A stretch of DNA of 16,364 nucleotides from an uncultured Chthoniobacterales bacterium (GCA_955652855.1 CATPCN010000137.1:1-16364), one strand, 5' to 3'. Positions 8,201-15,019 are shown, counted from the first letter of the stretch. Program-made: numbers and translations. The notes: a model not told the origin generated them from the letters alone.

Positions 8201-9058
8201 TTACATCTCCTTCTTGACGGTTCGCCGCCGACCGAGTCCGGCGCTGCCGTGCAATTCTTCCCGCGTCACATTGACGAAAAGACGCCACGTCTCGTCATAG
8301 CCGATTGCGCCTTTCACCTCCCCCTTGGGACCAAGGAACGCCTTGCGGCTGTGACCGGCCAACCGGAGCAGCCGTTCACGTTCGCCGGCAGGAATGTCGG
8401 CGCCCGCGTGATCCGCGAGCCAGCCGATGCGCCGGACAAGGCCTGTTGACCCAATCCGTTCGAGATAGTCCGCCGCCTTCCCCCAGTCGAACCGGCGGCT
8501 CGCGGTACCCAGAATGTACGCAGCCTCCCCTACTCCGCCGGCCAGTTCGGGCCGGTCAATACAATCGATAGCCGTTTTTTCGCGGTCGGAAATGATCACC
8601 TTGTACCCGAGCACATCGACCGGGCCGAAGCCGAAGAATTTGTGTGGGACGGGATTGACGATCTTGACTTCGGCGTCGCCGAGCCTTCGGTCGCGCAGAT
8701 GCACGGGCGTCACGAGCCAGATCACGTTGCGATGCTGCGTCGTCAGCCCGTAATGAGTAGCAGCCGTACCGTAGCCAATGTAGTATGGCTCGATAATTCG
8801 GCTGGCGAGAGCCAGGAGGTTGCTTTCCCCCAATGCCTCGGGTCCCTGATCCGGCGGGATCAGGAGGTACTTCCCCCAGCTCGCGCGTTCCAGCCAGCCC
8901 TTTCGGCGCAGCGAATTAATCACGTGGTCAGCGGCTTTTGGGCTCACCCCGAGCAGCTGGACGATCTCCGGGCGTGCGATCTCTCGCCGCCCCTGTTCAG
9001 CCAGAGCAAGCACGACGCGGCTTTCCTGCGGTGATAGCGAGCGGGTGACGAACTCCAT
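8201..9058 (-). CDS. abiEi: AbiEi antitoxin and autorepressor
   Basis: A 285-residue protein of the AbiEi type IV antitoxin family. An N-terminal winged helix-turn-helix (about residues 8-65, including RPEIVQLLGVSPKAADHVINSLRRKGWLER) is followed by the antitoxin domain with YYIGYGTAATHYGLTTQ and the FFGFGPV and KTAIDCIDRPELAGG segments. AbiEi neutralises AbiEii without stable complex formation and represses its own operon by binding inverted repeats. The ATG at 9058 has GGAG six bases upstream; a GTG at 9073 would add five residues but would lie inside an inverted repeat. It is transcribed ahead of abiEii with a two-base gap. Confidence 0.9.
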   Translation of the reverse strand: MEFVTRSLSPQESRVVLALAEQGRREIARPEIVQLLGVSPKAADHVINSLRRKGWLERASWGKYLLIPPDQGPEALGESNLLALASRIIEPYYIGYGTAATHYGLTTQHRNVIWLVTPVHLRDRRLGDAEVKIVNPVPHKFFGFGPVDVLGYKVIISDREKTAIDCIDRPELAGGVGEAAYILGTASRRFDWGKAADYLERIGSTGLVRRIGWLADHAGADIPAGERERLLRLAGHSRKAFLGPKGEVKGAIGYDETWRLFVNVTREELHGSAGLGRRRTVKKEM

Positions 9059-9072
9059 GACACTCTCCAGCA

Positions 9073-9099
9073 CAAAACCCCGTAAAACACTGGGTTATG
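9073..9099. promoter_or_regulatory. Promoter-proximal inverted repeat, candidate AbiEi operator 1
   Basis: CAAAACCCC, a nine-base spacer, then TGGGTTATG, which matches the perfect complement GGGGTTTTG at seven of nine bases. It lies between the promoter -10 and the abiEi start codon. Arm sequence and spacer length equal those of the copy at 9145-9171, which argues for a shared binding protein. Confidence 0.6.
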
Positions 9100-9105
9100 A
9101 TTAGT

Positions 9106-9135
9106 ATAGTAGCAGGAAATAGGAGTGACTGTCAA
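9106..9135 (-). promoter_or_regulatory. Sigma70-type promoter of the abiE operon
   Basis: On the minus strand a perfect -35 TTGACA (9130-9135) is followed after 18 bases by TACTAT (9106-9111). The first start codon lies about 48 bases downstream. Matching inverted repeats lie immediately on both sides (9073-9099 and 9145-9171). Confidence 0.65.
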
Positions 9136-9144
9136 TCTGTCTAC

Positions 9145-9171
9145 CAAAACCCCGTATCGGAGGGGGTTTTG
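9145..9171. promoter_or_regulatory. Perfect inverted repeat upstream of the -35, candidate AbiEi operator 2
   Basis: CAAAACCCC (9145-9153) and GGGGTTTTG (9163-9171) are perfect complements around a nine-base spacer. The repeat starts nine bases beyond the -35 box. It repeats the operator-like element at 9073-9099 with a 72-base period. The two-site layout fits what is known of AbiEi, which binds two inverted repeats in its promoter. Confidence 0.65.
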
Positions 9172-9301
9172 TGATTGTTGGTGCCAGACCACGTGTCGAA
9201 ATCCCTTGATCGCCGTCGAAGTGCACCCCAATGGCTCTTCTTCTATCGAAAATCATGCGAGTGGTCGGCAACCCTACGAGACGGTCTGCGTATTCCCAAC
9301 G

Positions 9302-9388
9302 GGGTCACCTCACTTGTGTGGCTTGCGGAGGGTTTTTGGCCATACCGGTCCTAGCGTACGATTTTTTCCGTTTCGTGTGAGGTGACCC
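9302..9388. repeat. Perfect 12-bp inverted repeat enclosing 63 bases, at the 3' end of the CBASS operon
   Basis: GGGTCACCTCAC (9302-9313) is exactly complementary to GTGAGGTGACCC (9377-9388). The right arm overlaps the stop codon of the last CBASS-operon gene. The enclosed DNA encodes nothing recognisable. It could be a transcript-end hairpin, a recombination or insertion boundary, or a small non-autonomous element of 87 bp. No flanking target duplication is visible. The remaining 9172-9301 shows no gene. Confidence 0.5.
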
Positions 9389-10305
9389 TATCTGCGTAGG
9401 ATCTCAAGCTGGCTTAGGTTCTCCAACATGGCGACGACTGCATCAAGGTAGTCAGAAAACGCGGCGTGCAAGTCTCCGAAGGTGTATTGAACCGGCGGCC
9501 TGGCACGCACGATATGGCGTCTCCCGATGACATTTCCTTGGGCGTCCCTAACCTCTTCGCCTGCCCGCGACTCCAGTGCAGAGAAGAACATCGAATAGTC
9601 CACAGAAGGCCTGATGTGATGCATCAGCCTGTTTCTGTAATCTCGGGCGATCTCGCCTTTAGGCGTGTTGCGTGGAATTCCGAGCGCCTGACTGATAGCA
9701 CCAAAATCAGATTGCGCAAGAGTACCGCCAGCAAGCTTTGCTGCTAACCCCTTCACGACCTTCTCGCGGGTTAGTTCAGTCCTCTCCCAATCCGTCTTAC
9801 TCGTATCGACCAGATCGCCGCCAAGGCTTTCATGCAGGAGGCGGTTCACAAGATCCTGCACTTTGATCAGCCCGTGGACCGATTGATTGAGCAACTTCAT
9901 TTTCCGGTCATGGACATAGTAGAGGTCATTGATGGCGGCATTGTCATCAAATGACGGTTCCTGCGCCGGCTCAAGGGCCTTGAACGCAACGGCCAGAATG
10001 AGATCGCCTTCTGCGCCCATTATCAGATTAGCCAATTCGAGCCACATTGCCTGCGAGTTCTGAATATCGAAGTATTTGTCAAAGCCAACAGGTTTACCGG
10101 GGAAATCAAGCCATCGGCGCGCCACGGCGTTATGCTTCGGCACGGCCTGCTTGCCGACAGTGACCTTCAGTTCCGCGAAGAGGATGTGAGCTACTCTGTG
10201 CTCGCCTGCGAGATCGCCGGGGTACGAGGTTTCAATGTCAAGGCTGTCGGAGCGCGCACCCTGGTCTCCATCAGTGAATTTGATTGTGAGTTCAACTTTC
10301 GCCAT
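9388..10305 (-). CDS. HEPN-motif protein at the end of the CBASS operon
   Basis: A 305-residue protein that I do not recognise as a whole. The segment RDYRNRLMHHIRPSVDY contains R-N-R-L-M-H at 224-229, the R-x4-H signature of HEPN domains. These often form RNA-cleaving active sites, and the flanking helices are of the right character (Cthe_2314-like HEPN is the nearest match from memory). The N-terminal 100 residues look like a beta-rich unit of unknown kind. The ATG has AGGA five bases upstream and lies 34 bases after the exonuclease stop, so it is probably the last gene of the operon. It could be a second effector, or only a helical accessory protein; nuclease activity is inference. Confidence 0.75.
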   Translation of the reverse strand: MAKVELTIKFTDGDQGARSDSLDIETSYPGDLAGEHRVAHILFAELKVTVGKQAVPKHNAVARRWLDFPGKPVGFDKYFDIQNSQAMWLELANLIMGAEGDLILAVAFKALEPAQEPSFDDNAAINDLYYVHDRKMKLLNQSVHGLIKVQDLVNRLLHESLGGDLVDTSKTDWERTELTREKVVKGLAAKLAGGTLAQSDFGAISQALGIPRNTPKGEIARDYRNRLMHHIRPSVDYSMFFSALESRAGEEVRDAQGNVIGRRHIVRARPPVQYTFGDLHAAFSDYLDAVVAMLENLSQLEILRR

Positions 10306-10339
10306 GTTCCTGTAATCGTCGCAGTGACACTCTGGTCCT

Positions 10340-10876
10340 TTAGCCGGTTGTCTTTTGTCTCATCTTTCGAAACATCTCCCCTTGTTCAATGGCGTCATCA
10401 AGAGCCTGGTGGGTATGAAGCAATCGGCTCTTAAAGTCGGGTGCTATGCGGCTCGACCGGGTGTCTGCCCATGTGCATCCGGTCATTCCCATGTAATAGG
10501 ACTTTATGTCGAGACCGCCGAATCCAAATGGGTTGTCTCCTAGGTACTGATGGAAATAGAAGTTCACAAAAGCCCAATCGAACGTTGCATTAAAACCGAC
10601 GAACACCGGCTTGCCGTCCTTCGCAACTGAATTAAGCCAATCACGAAACGCAATCATTGCCTCTTTCGGATCGCGGCCGGTCCGCTCGAATTCCTGTAAC
10701 GTCCGACCTACGACTTTCATTGCCTCAGGCACCGACTGATCATTCACCGGTCGAAAGTCGACAGAGAAAGTGGATTGAGGAAAATCCACTGCCACCGCGC
10801 CCAGCGAGAGCATGCTGTATGTCGCTGGGATCGGTCCCGCAGCCTCAATGTCAACGGATATGTAGACTTCTTGCAC
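10340..10876 (-). CDS. cap18: DEDDh 3'-5' exonuclease, CBASS-associated (Cap18-like)
   Basis: A 178-residue DnaQ-type exonuclease. The four acidic residues and the histidine are in place: SVDIEA with D9/E11, FNATFDWAFVN with D100, and HQALDDA with H156/D161. Such enzymes remove nucleotides from 3' ends. A 3'-5' exonuclease called Cap18 is a known ancillary gene in CBASS operons, and this one sits 17 bases after the effector gene. It might degrade signalling molecules or nucleic acid. The start is GTG with a strong GGAGGT close upstream. The family call is firm; the symbol and the link to the signal pathway rest on position. Confidence 0.85.
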   Translation of the reverse strand: MQEVYISVDIEAAGPIPATYSMLSLGAVAVDFPQSTFSVDFRPVNDQSVPEAMKVVGRTLQEFERTGRDPKEAMIAFRDWLNSVAKDGKPVFVGFNATFDWAFVNFYFHQYLGDNPFGFGGLDIKSYYMGMTGCTWADTRSSRIAPDFKSRLLHTHQALDDAIEQGEMFRKMRQKTTG

Positions 10877-10893
10877 ATCACCTCCACTAGCCG

Positions 10894-12111
10894 CTAAGCC
10901 ATCTTGACAATTGGCGGTCTGTTAACGTTCCTCTCCCAAAACTCAACCAAAGCCTTTTTCTTATCTGCAACAGAATCGCCAGGGCGCCAGAAGTGACACG
11001 GAATCATCGTCTGGTCAAAGGGAAGCGTCGTCCCTTCTTCTGCTGTCACGAGAACACGGTTGGCGCTGCCAAGGGCGTAGCCGAGCTCGATAAAGCAATT
11101 TGGCCGCTCGCCAGTAACGTCAACTATCGCTAGCGATGAAAAATGCAAACTCTCAAAGATGCCCACGTTGATAAACGCATAGTCGCTTTTATAGGTCCCG
11201 ATCTCAATACGGCGCATTCCCGCTTCGTCGACAACTGAATCAACGACCTCACGAAAGAATGACTCAACCACTATGAATTTCGGATGGCCGGGATTGAGAA
11301 GCCGCACGTAAAATGCAGCGGGCCGCGCGACCTTAGCCAGCAGGCTTACCGTCCTGCTAGCGATGTCGGACGTTGCGGTAGCGCCGTTGCGCGTTGCGAT
11401 TTCTGCGAGGGTTGCCCCCTCAGTGTTTGCAAAATCAGGGCCAAAGCGGAAGAACCGAGTAGGCTCTGATCTCGATTCCTTCGCCAGTCGTATCGCGCCC
11501 CCAGTGCCGTCATCTCTGCTTGCACCGAGCGCCAAGTCAAAAGGCACCACCGCTTTTCGGCGCGACAGATATAGATCGGCCAAATGCTCAACCCCGGTGC
11601 CGCCGCCGAGAATGACCAAGGCATCGCCAAATGCCGCTTGGCGTTGGCGCAGAAAGGCAGCCGCCCGAGACCCAGGCATTATCGATTCGACGTGAAGCAG
11701 ACCGCTCCTCAACAATTCCTCAAACAAAGTCCGCCGGTTTTCCGGAATCTCTGACACAGCCTTCTCTGACGAGGCGACCACGATGGGTAGGCCAAACCTG
11801 GCAGGCCAAACCTGAAATCCCTTCTTCAGACAGTCCACTGCTGCTTCAACTGCTGTCCAGTCGAAGAGAAGACTGGGAGCATCGGGCGCGGAACCATCCG
11901 GGCGGGGCTCTTTTCCAGCGCCGATTACGATTCCTCCGCCTGCGGTCATTACGCCTTTTACGATTTTGCTCACGATTTCGTGTGCGTAACTGATGAGAGC
12001 GGGATCAGTCTTTCCATTGGCCGAGCCGGCAATCTGAACGCGGCGGCCAAGCAGAGGTAAGCCTGCTGTTCCGCTGACTGGATCGCTGGATGTGCTCGAT
12101 GGGGACATCAT
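10894..12111 (-). CDS. Probable CBASS effector: SLOG domain fused to a TIR/nucleoside deoxyribosyltransferase-like domain
   Basis: A 405-residue two-domain protein. Residues about 20-265 resemble a SLOG (LOG/DprA-like Rossmann) sensor, with VQIAGSANG near the start, TAGGGIVIGAG at 56-66 and ALVILGGGTGVEHLADLYL at 164-182, the usual phosphate-binding turn. Residues about 275-385 end in AIVDVTGERPNCFIELGYAL (328-347) and LVTAEEGTTLPFD, the pattern of deoxyribosyltransferase-like and TIR-like enzymes, in which the Glu (here E342) is catalytic and cleaves an N-glycosidic bond, as in NAD. The SLOG part would bind the cyclic nucleotide and switch the C-terminal enzyme on. Its start overlaps the ATPase stop by ATGA. 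Domain calls are from motifs; the substrate is unknown. Confidence 0.8.
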   Translation of the reverse strand: MMSPSSTSSDPVSGTAGLPLLGRRVQIAGSANGKTDPALISYAHEIVSKIVKGVMTAGGGIVIGAGKEPRPDGSAPDAPSLLFDWTAVEAAVDCLKKGFQVWPARFGLPIVVASSEKAVSEIPENRRTLFEELLRSGLLHVESIMPGSRAAAFLRQRQAAFGDALVILGGGTGVEHLADLYLSRRKAVVPFDLALGASRDDGTGGAIRLAKESRSEPTRFFRFGPDFANTEGATLAEIATRNGATATSDIASRTVSLLAKVARPAAFYVRLLNPGHPKFIVVESFFREVVDSVVDEAGMRRIEIGTYKSDYAFINVGIFESLHFSSLAIVDVTGERPNCFIELGYALGSANRVLVTAEEGTTLPFDQTMIPCHFWRPGDSVADKKKALVEFWERNVNRPPIVKMA

Positions 12112-13013
12112 CCGTTTTTTACCACGGGAGACGGTCGTACTTCTTTCGCGGCGTGAACAAGGTCATCTCCTGATAGCGCCCGGTTCGGAAACGCCCGGCA
12201 AAGCGCATCGGGTAGAAGCTTGGAACGCAAGTCCGAGAATGTAAAACCGGGCTGCCCGTCTCGGGGGCCTGTGAGGCGCACCAACTCATTAATGGTTTGG
12301 TCTTTAATATTCAGAGCATCCAGATCCATACGGAATAGCTCTTCGCGTTCCTGATCTGTCGGGCGGTCGAACTGTTCCGTCCGTGCAGCCCGGCGAACGA
12401 TGGCAGGGTCCAACGCTCCTGCCCTATTGGTGCAAAGAAACACAAGGATGCGGCCGGAGTGCCGACGAAGGTCGTCAACCTTCTGGATTATGGTGTTAAC
12501 CGCCACCTTGTCCTCATGGTGACTTTGCACCGTGTCCCTGCTAGCGGCAAGGGAGTCTGCTTCATCGATAATGAGAAACGCCTGTCGGGTCTTTCCCGCT
12601 TGCTTGGCGACAACATCAAACGCCTGATTGAGCAGCGTGCTCATCTGACCGACCTTCCCCGATCCACGAACGCGTGTGCTGAGCTTAAATAGCATGGCTT
12701 CTTTGCGGGCTTCGCGAGCCAATCTGTCGCATGCTCCTTCGGCCGTGACTGTCTTTCCAGTGCCGACATCACCTGCGAAGATAACTAGGGGATACCTGTC
12801 CGAGACCGCGGTGCAGACGGCAAGTTCCTTGTGATGAAACTTCCGACTCCATGCGCGCAGTTCCTCCGGATCGGCTAACAAGCGAAGATCCCGATGAAGT
12901 CTCTGGTAACGATTCTCAAAGCCGACGAGTCTTTTCGCAGAAGCCGCAATTATGTCGTTTGGGAGTTCCAGTTCTAACTCAAAAAGCTCGGCAACTTCAA
13001 TAACTTCGCTCAT
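12108..13013 (-). CDS. cap6: TRIP13/Pch2-like AAA+ ATPase of type III CBASS (Cap6)
   Basis: A 301-residue AAA+ ATPase with Walker A GDVGTGKT (81-88), Walker B FLIIDEAD (146-153), a sensor-1 Asn in FLCTNRAG (196) and arginines in DPAIVRRAA. In type III CBASS the TRIP13-like ATPase pulls HORMA proteins out of their closed, cyclase-activating state and so holds the system off. The gene lies directly after the HORMA gene, the arrangement seen in known cdn-cap7-cap6-effector operons. The N-terminal 60 residues probably form the substrate-recognition domain. The Shine-Dalgarno is weak. A generic AAA ATPase would not be expected beside a HORMA gene, so confidence is high. Confidence 0.9.
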   Translation of the reverse strand: MSEVIEVAELFELELELPNDIIAASAKRLVGFENRYQRLHRDLRLLADPEELRAWSRKFHHKELAVCTAVSDRYPLVIFAGDVGTGKTVTAEGACDRLAREARKEAMLFKLSTRVRGSGKVGQMSTLLNQAFDVVAKQAGKTRQAFLIIDEADSLAASRDTVQSHHEDKVAVNTIIQKVDDLRRHSGRILVFLCTNRAGALDPAIVRRAARTEQFDRPTDQEREELFRMDLDALNIKDQTINELVRLTGPRDGQPGFTFSDLRSKLLPDALCRAFPNRALSGDDLVHAAKEVRPSPVVKNG

Positions 13014-13037
13014 CGGATATCTGCCCTATCAGTTGAA

Positions 13038-13541
13038 TCAGTTAAAAACACTCTTGGTAACCCCCCAGCCATTGCTGACATAATTGCGATCGGCGGACCG
13101 AGTCAGCGCCGGAAAGGACAAGTCAGTGCTCGATGTTGTCCAGGTCGTGTTCAGAGTTCTGCTAAATAACACCCGTTGGGTATCTGTCAGGTCCCGCCAC
13201 TTCTGACTGTACTGTACAACCACGTTCAGATTTCCGTTAGCTGGCGCAGGCCAGCGATTGTTACCGGGGCGGCTGGCGGTGAGACTGGCGGCGTCGGTGG
13301 AAACTTCGTATTTAGCCGCTTGGATTACCGCTCCCGTGGAATCCTTCAAAACAATATTGGCCTCTAGCAGGTATCCGCTCTGAGCCATGCCCCTGACGTC
13401 CGACGCATACTGTTTTACCAAATCCCTTGTAAGGAGCCCGGTGGATTGCGCTGTCATGTCCAAGTCGGCAGCAAAGCAATCGATGACTTTGCCGATGTCG
13501 GCAATGGTGTAGGTTCCCGTTAATGATTCCGTGTAAGACAT
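13038..13541 (-). CDS. cap7: Bacterial HORMA-domain protein of type III CBASS (Cap7)
   Basis: A 167-residue protein recognised as the bacterial HORMA-1 family by its helical start (IADIGKVIDCFAADLDM), the central LLEANIVLKDSTGAVIQAAKYEV strand pair, the RPGNNRWPAPANGNLNVVV segment and the C-terminal YVSNGWGVTKSVFN. HORMA proteins close around a peptide motif, then bind and activate the CD-NTase, acting as the infection sensor. The gene follows the CD-NTase C-terminal coding region by three bases, with GAGGA before the ATG, and precedes the TRIP13-like ATPase. The length is normal and nothing appears missing. Which peptide triggers closure cannot be told. Confidence 0.88.
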   Translation of the reverse strand: MSYTESLTGTYTIADIGKVIDCFAADLDMTAQSTGLLTRDLVKQYASDVRGMAQSGYLLEANIVLKDSTGAVIQAAKYEVSTDAASLTASRPGNNRWPAPANGNLNVVVQYSQKWRDLTDTQRVLFSRTLNTTWTTSSTDLSFPALTRSADRNYVSNGWGVTKSVFN

Positions 13542-13544
13542 GCT

Positions 13545-13775
13545 TTAGTCCTCAATTACAAATGACCGGCCGAATAACTCTTTCCAGAGCTCCAGCGTCT
13601 GCGTTTTGCCGTCGTAGTTGCGAGCATAGCTGAGGGTTTCCCAAGCGGCCAGGCACTTCTCGACGATCGCCTTGCACTCCTGATCCGTGATTCTGCGAGC
13701 AACATTGTTGTCAACATTGCACGGATCAAGTATTACCACCCGATCTTTTGGGAAAGATTTCGGTGTACCGCACTC
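13545..13775 (-). pseudogene. C-terminal lobe of the CD-NTase, separated by an in-frame amber codon
   Basis: Directly after TAG at 13776-13778 the same frame stays open for 76 codons. It reads ECGTPKSFPKDRVVILDP, then NVDNNVARRIT and ETLSYARNYDGKT, and ends LWKELFGRSFVIED. This is the usual ending of CD-NTases of this type (DP-x-NP-x-NNVA, then an A-rich helix and lWk-x-lFG-x-xF). A GTG at 13737-13739 could start translation but has no Shine-Dalgarno. With the upstream part and one residue for the stop codon, the total is 319 residues, normal for the family. A single base change in the TAG would restore the gene. Confidence 0.75.
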
Positions 13776-14504
13776 CTAGAAGCAGATCGGCGTTTTCAGC
13801 TGTGAGTCCGCCACGTACAAGAAAAACCGCAATAGCCCCTCTTCCAACGACGCGGGAACACCCCGCGTGTCCTGCAGGTGGCTGACGATCAGTTCGATCG
13901 AAAAAGACCTGAGACTGTCGTCGAATTCATGGAAGTTTCTCCAGAACTTGAGCAACCGGACGAGCGCCGTGAAATTCGCATATGCATCCTTCCTGGCACG
14001 GATGAATTCCAGCTGTTTTGTCACGCTGGTTTTGACAGGCGCGTCACCGCGCGATGAAGGTTGCCAGCCATAGTCACCGGGGCCGTCAATGACTATGAGC
14101 GGCACGAGATCCATTTCCAGTCCAGAATCGCGGAATTCAATACCGAGTGTCCGGGGTTGAATGGTGAAATCTTCGGGTTTCTTTGTAGGATAAATCTTTG
14201 CCAAAAGCCTTCTGATACGGCCATGGAGGTTATCCAGATCGTATTGAGAAGCACCATCGGCGTTTAAGAAAACTGCTACGTCGGCGTCCACGCCGAAATC
14301 GCCCCTCGGGCGGAGCACGGTGCCCTTACGGAGCGAGCCCGTCTTCAAAAACTTCTTGATATTGATCACCTTATCGGTGTCGGCGGCAGCAGCGAATCTC
14401 TCAATGAGGTGGTCAACCTGGGCGAGGTATTCGGCGCGTTTCCCCTTTGGCAGTTTGAGCCGGTTGTTGACGAAGTAATTGATCTGGCTGTCTGTAAGTT
14501 CCAT
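13776..14504 (-). CDS. CD-NTase (CBASS cyclic oligonucleotide synthase), catalytic part, ended early by an amber stop
   Basis: A 242-residue nucleotidyltransferase with the CD-NTase active site: KTGSLRKGT (54-62) with the GS motif, GVDADVAVFL (71-80) with D73/D75, and LEMDLVPLI with the third aspartate D132. The family makes cyclic di- or trinucleotides that switch on the CBASS effector. Its HORMA and TRIP13 neighbours point to type III CBASS, probably a clade C or related enzyme. The ATG lies 15 bases after a 30-codon ORF, with AGGCGGA in between. The oddity is the early TAG at 13776-13778: the C-terminal lobe is encoded in the same frame just beyond. As annotated, the product lacks about a quarter of the fold and may be inactive unless read through. 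Confidence 0.88.
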   Translation of the reverse strand: MELTDSQINYFVNNRLKLPKGKRAEYLAQVDHLIERFAAAADTDKVINIKKFLKTGSLRKGTVLRPRGDFGVDADVAVFLNADGASQYDLDNLHGRIRRLLAKIYPTKKPEDFTIQPRTLGIEFRDSGLEMDLVPLIVIDGPGDYGWQPSSRGDAPVKTSVTKQLEFIRARKDAYANFTALVRLLKFWRNFHEFDDSLRSFSIELIVSHLQDTRGVPASLEEGLLRFFLYVADSQLKTPICF

Positions 14505-14519
14505 AAGTTCCGCCTGAGG

Positions 14520-14612
14520 TTACCTCGACCTTTCGGTCACCAATTCGAGTACGCGCTGGGCTTCTTCGGGTTTGCGCTGGAGTTTGTCGAAGCCTGTAAT
14601 TTTTATGCTCAT
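14520..14612 (-). CDS. 30-residue small ORF between DUF3892 and the CD-NTase
   Basis: ATG at 14610-14612 opens a 30-codon frame whose product begins MSIKITGFDKLQRKPEEAQR and ends VTERSR. The start recalls a group of small accessory proteins that begin MxIKITGLDKLQ and are about 40-90 residues long, so this could be a shortened remnant of one. It sits 10 bases after the DUF3892 stop and 15 bases before the CD-NTase start, which would couple translation of the three. The Shine-Dalgarno is weak. No function is assigned. Confidence 0.45.
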   Translation of the reverse strand: MSIKITGFDKLQRKPEEAQRVLELVTERSR

Positions 14613-14622
14613 GAAAGGCTCA

Positions 14623-14907
14623 CTACAGCGGGCATTGGTTTAGCGACAGCAGATTGTTGTTCCAATCTCCGTCTGCATACGTGCGTACATATGCCGGCCG
14701 GCCAGCGGGGCGGAAAACGCCTATGTCAGCCCGTTTCCCGTTTGCCGGGTCGATCACGAAAAATGTGTTGGCCTTGGCGTCGATGCTGGCGATAACGTCT
14801 TCGCGTGTCCACTTCCACGGAACAACCGGGTTTCCCAAATGCGTGATGTGCTCATGGGGACTCTGAGGATTTGGCTTTGTGATACAGGTCACTTGTACAT
14901 CTGCCAT
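14623..14907 (-). CDS. DUF3892 family protein, first gene of the CBASS operon
   Basis: A 94-residue protein recognised as DUF3892 from VTCITKPNPQSPHEHITHLG near the start, the WTREDVIASID helix, and the C-terminal VRTYADGDWNNNLLSL, where the family has R-T-x-x-D-G-x-x-x-x-N-L-L-x-L. The family is small, cytoplasmic and of unknown role. The ATG has AAGGAG six bases upstream. It is the first gene downstream of the promoter at 14953-14980 and is divergent from the XRE/protease pair. Whether it takes part in defence is unknown; its place at the head of the operon makes that worth testing. Confidence 0.8.
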   Translation of the reverse strand: MADVQVTCITKPNPQSPHEHITHLGNPVVPWKWTREDVIASIDAKANTFFVIDPANGKRADIGVFRPAGRPAYVRTYADGDWNNNLLSLNQCPL

Positions 14908-14952
14908 GGCGTTCTCCTTCTCTTCATGCCGGCGAATCGGGCTGCGAGATCC

Positions 14953-14980
14953 ATTCTACCATGTTTGGACATTGTCACAA
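14953..14980 (-). promoter_or_regulatory. Promoter of the CBASS operon with overlapping palindrome
   Basis: On the minus strand TTGTGA (14975-14980) and TAGAAT (14953-14958) are separated by 16 bases, giving a plausible sigma70 promoter about 46 bases before the DUF3892 start. ATTGTCACAAT (14971-14981) is a palindrome with five-base arms that overlaps the -35, a position from which a bound repressor would block transcription. Confidence 0.5.
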
Positions 14981-15007
14981 TACTTCCTTGAAGTTTACAA
15001 TACAAAC
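14971..15007. promoter_or_regulatory. Candidate repressor operator region in the divergent promoter gap
   Basis: ACAATAC occurs at 14977-14983 and again at 14997-15003, 20 bases (about two helical turns) apart. The first copy lies in the palindrome ATTGTCACAAT (14971-14981), the second inside GTTTACAATACAAAC (14993-15007), whose GTTT/AAAC ends are complementary. The region lies between the two divergent promoters and is a natural site for the XRE protein encoded at 15076. Confidence 0.4.
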
Positions 15008-15019
15008 GTGTTAGCATTA

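Noticed and set aside
9302..9388. Integron attC site
   Set aside because: The size and inverted repeat fit loosely, but the RYYYAAC and GTTRRRY core boxes are absent at the ends.
13545..13739. Independent 64-residue gene started at GTG 13739
   Set aside because: It continues the CD-NTase frame and encodes its usual C-terminus; there is no Shine-Dalgarno at the GTG.
13867..14795. Plus-strand open frames of 68-128 codons opposite the CD-NTase and DUF3892 genes
   Set aside because: They lie antisense to genes with clear motifs and have no recognisable domains or ribosome binding sites.
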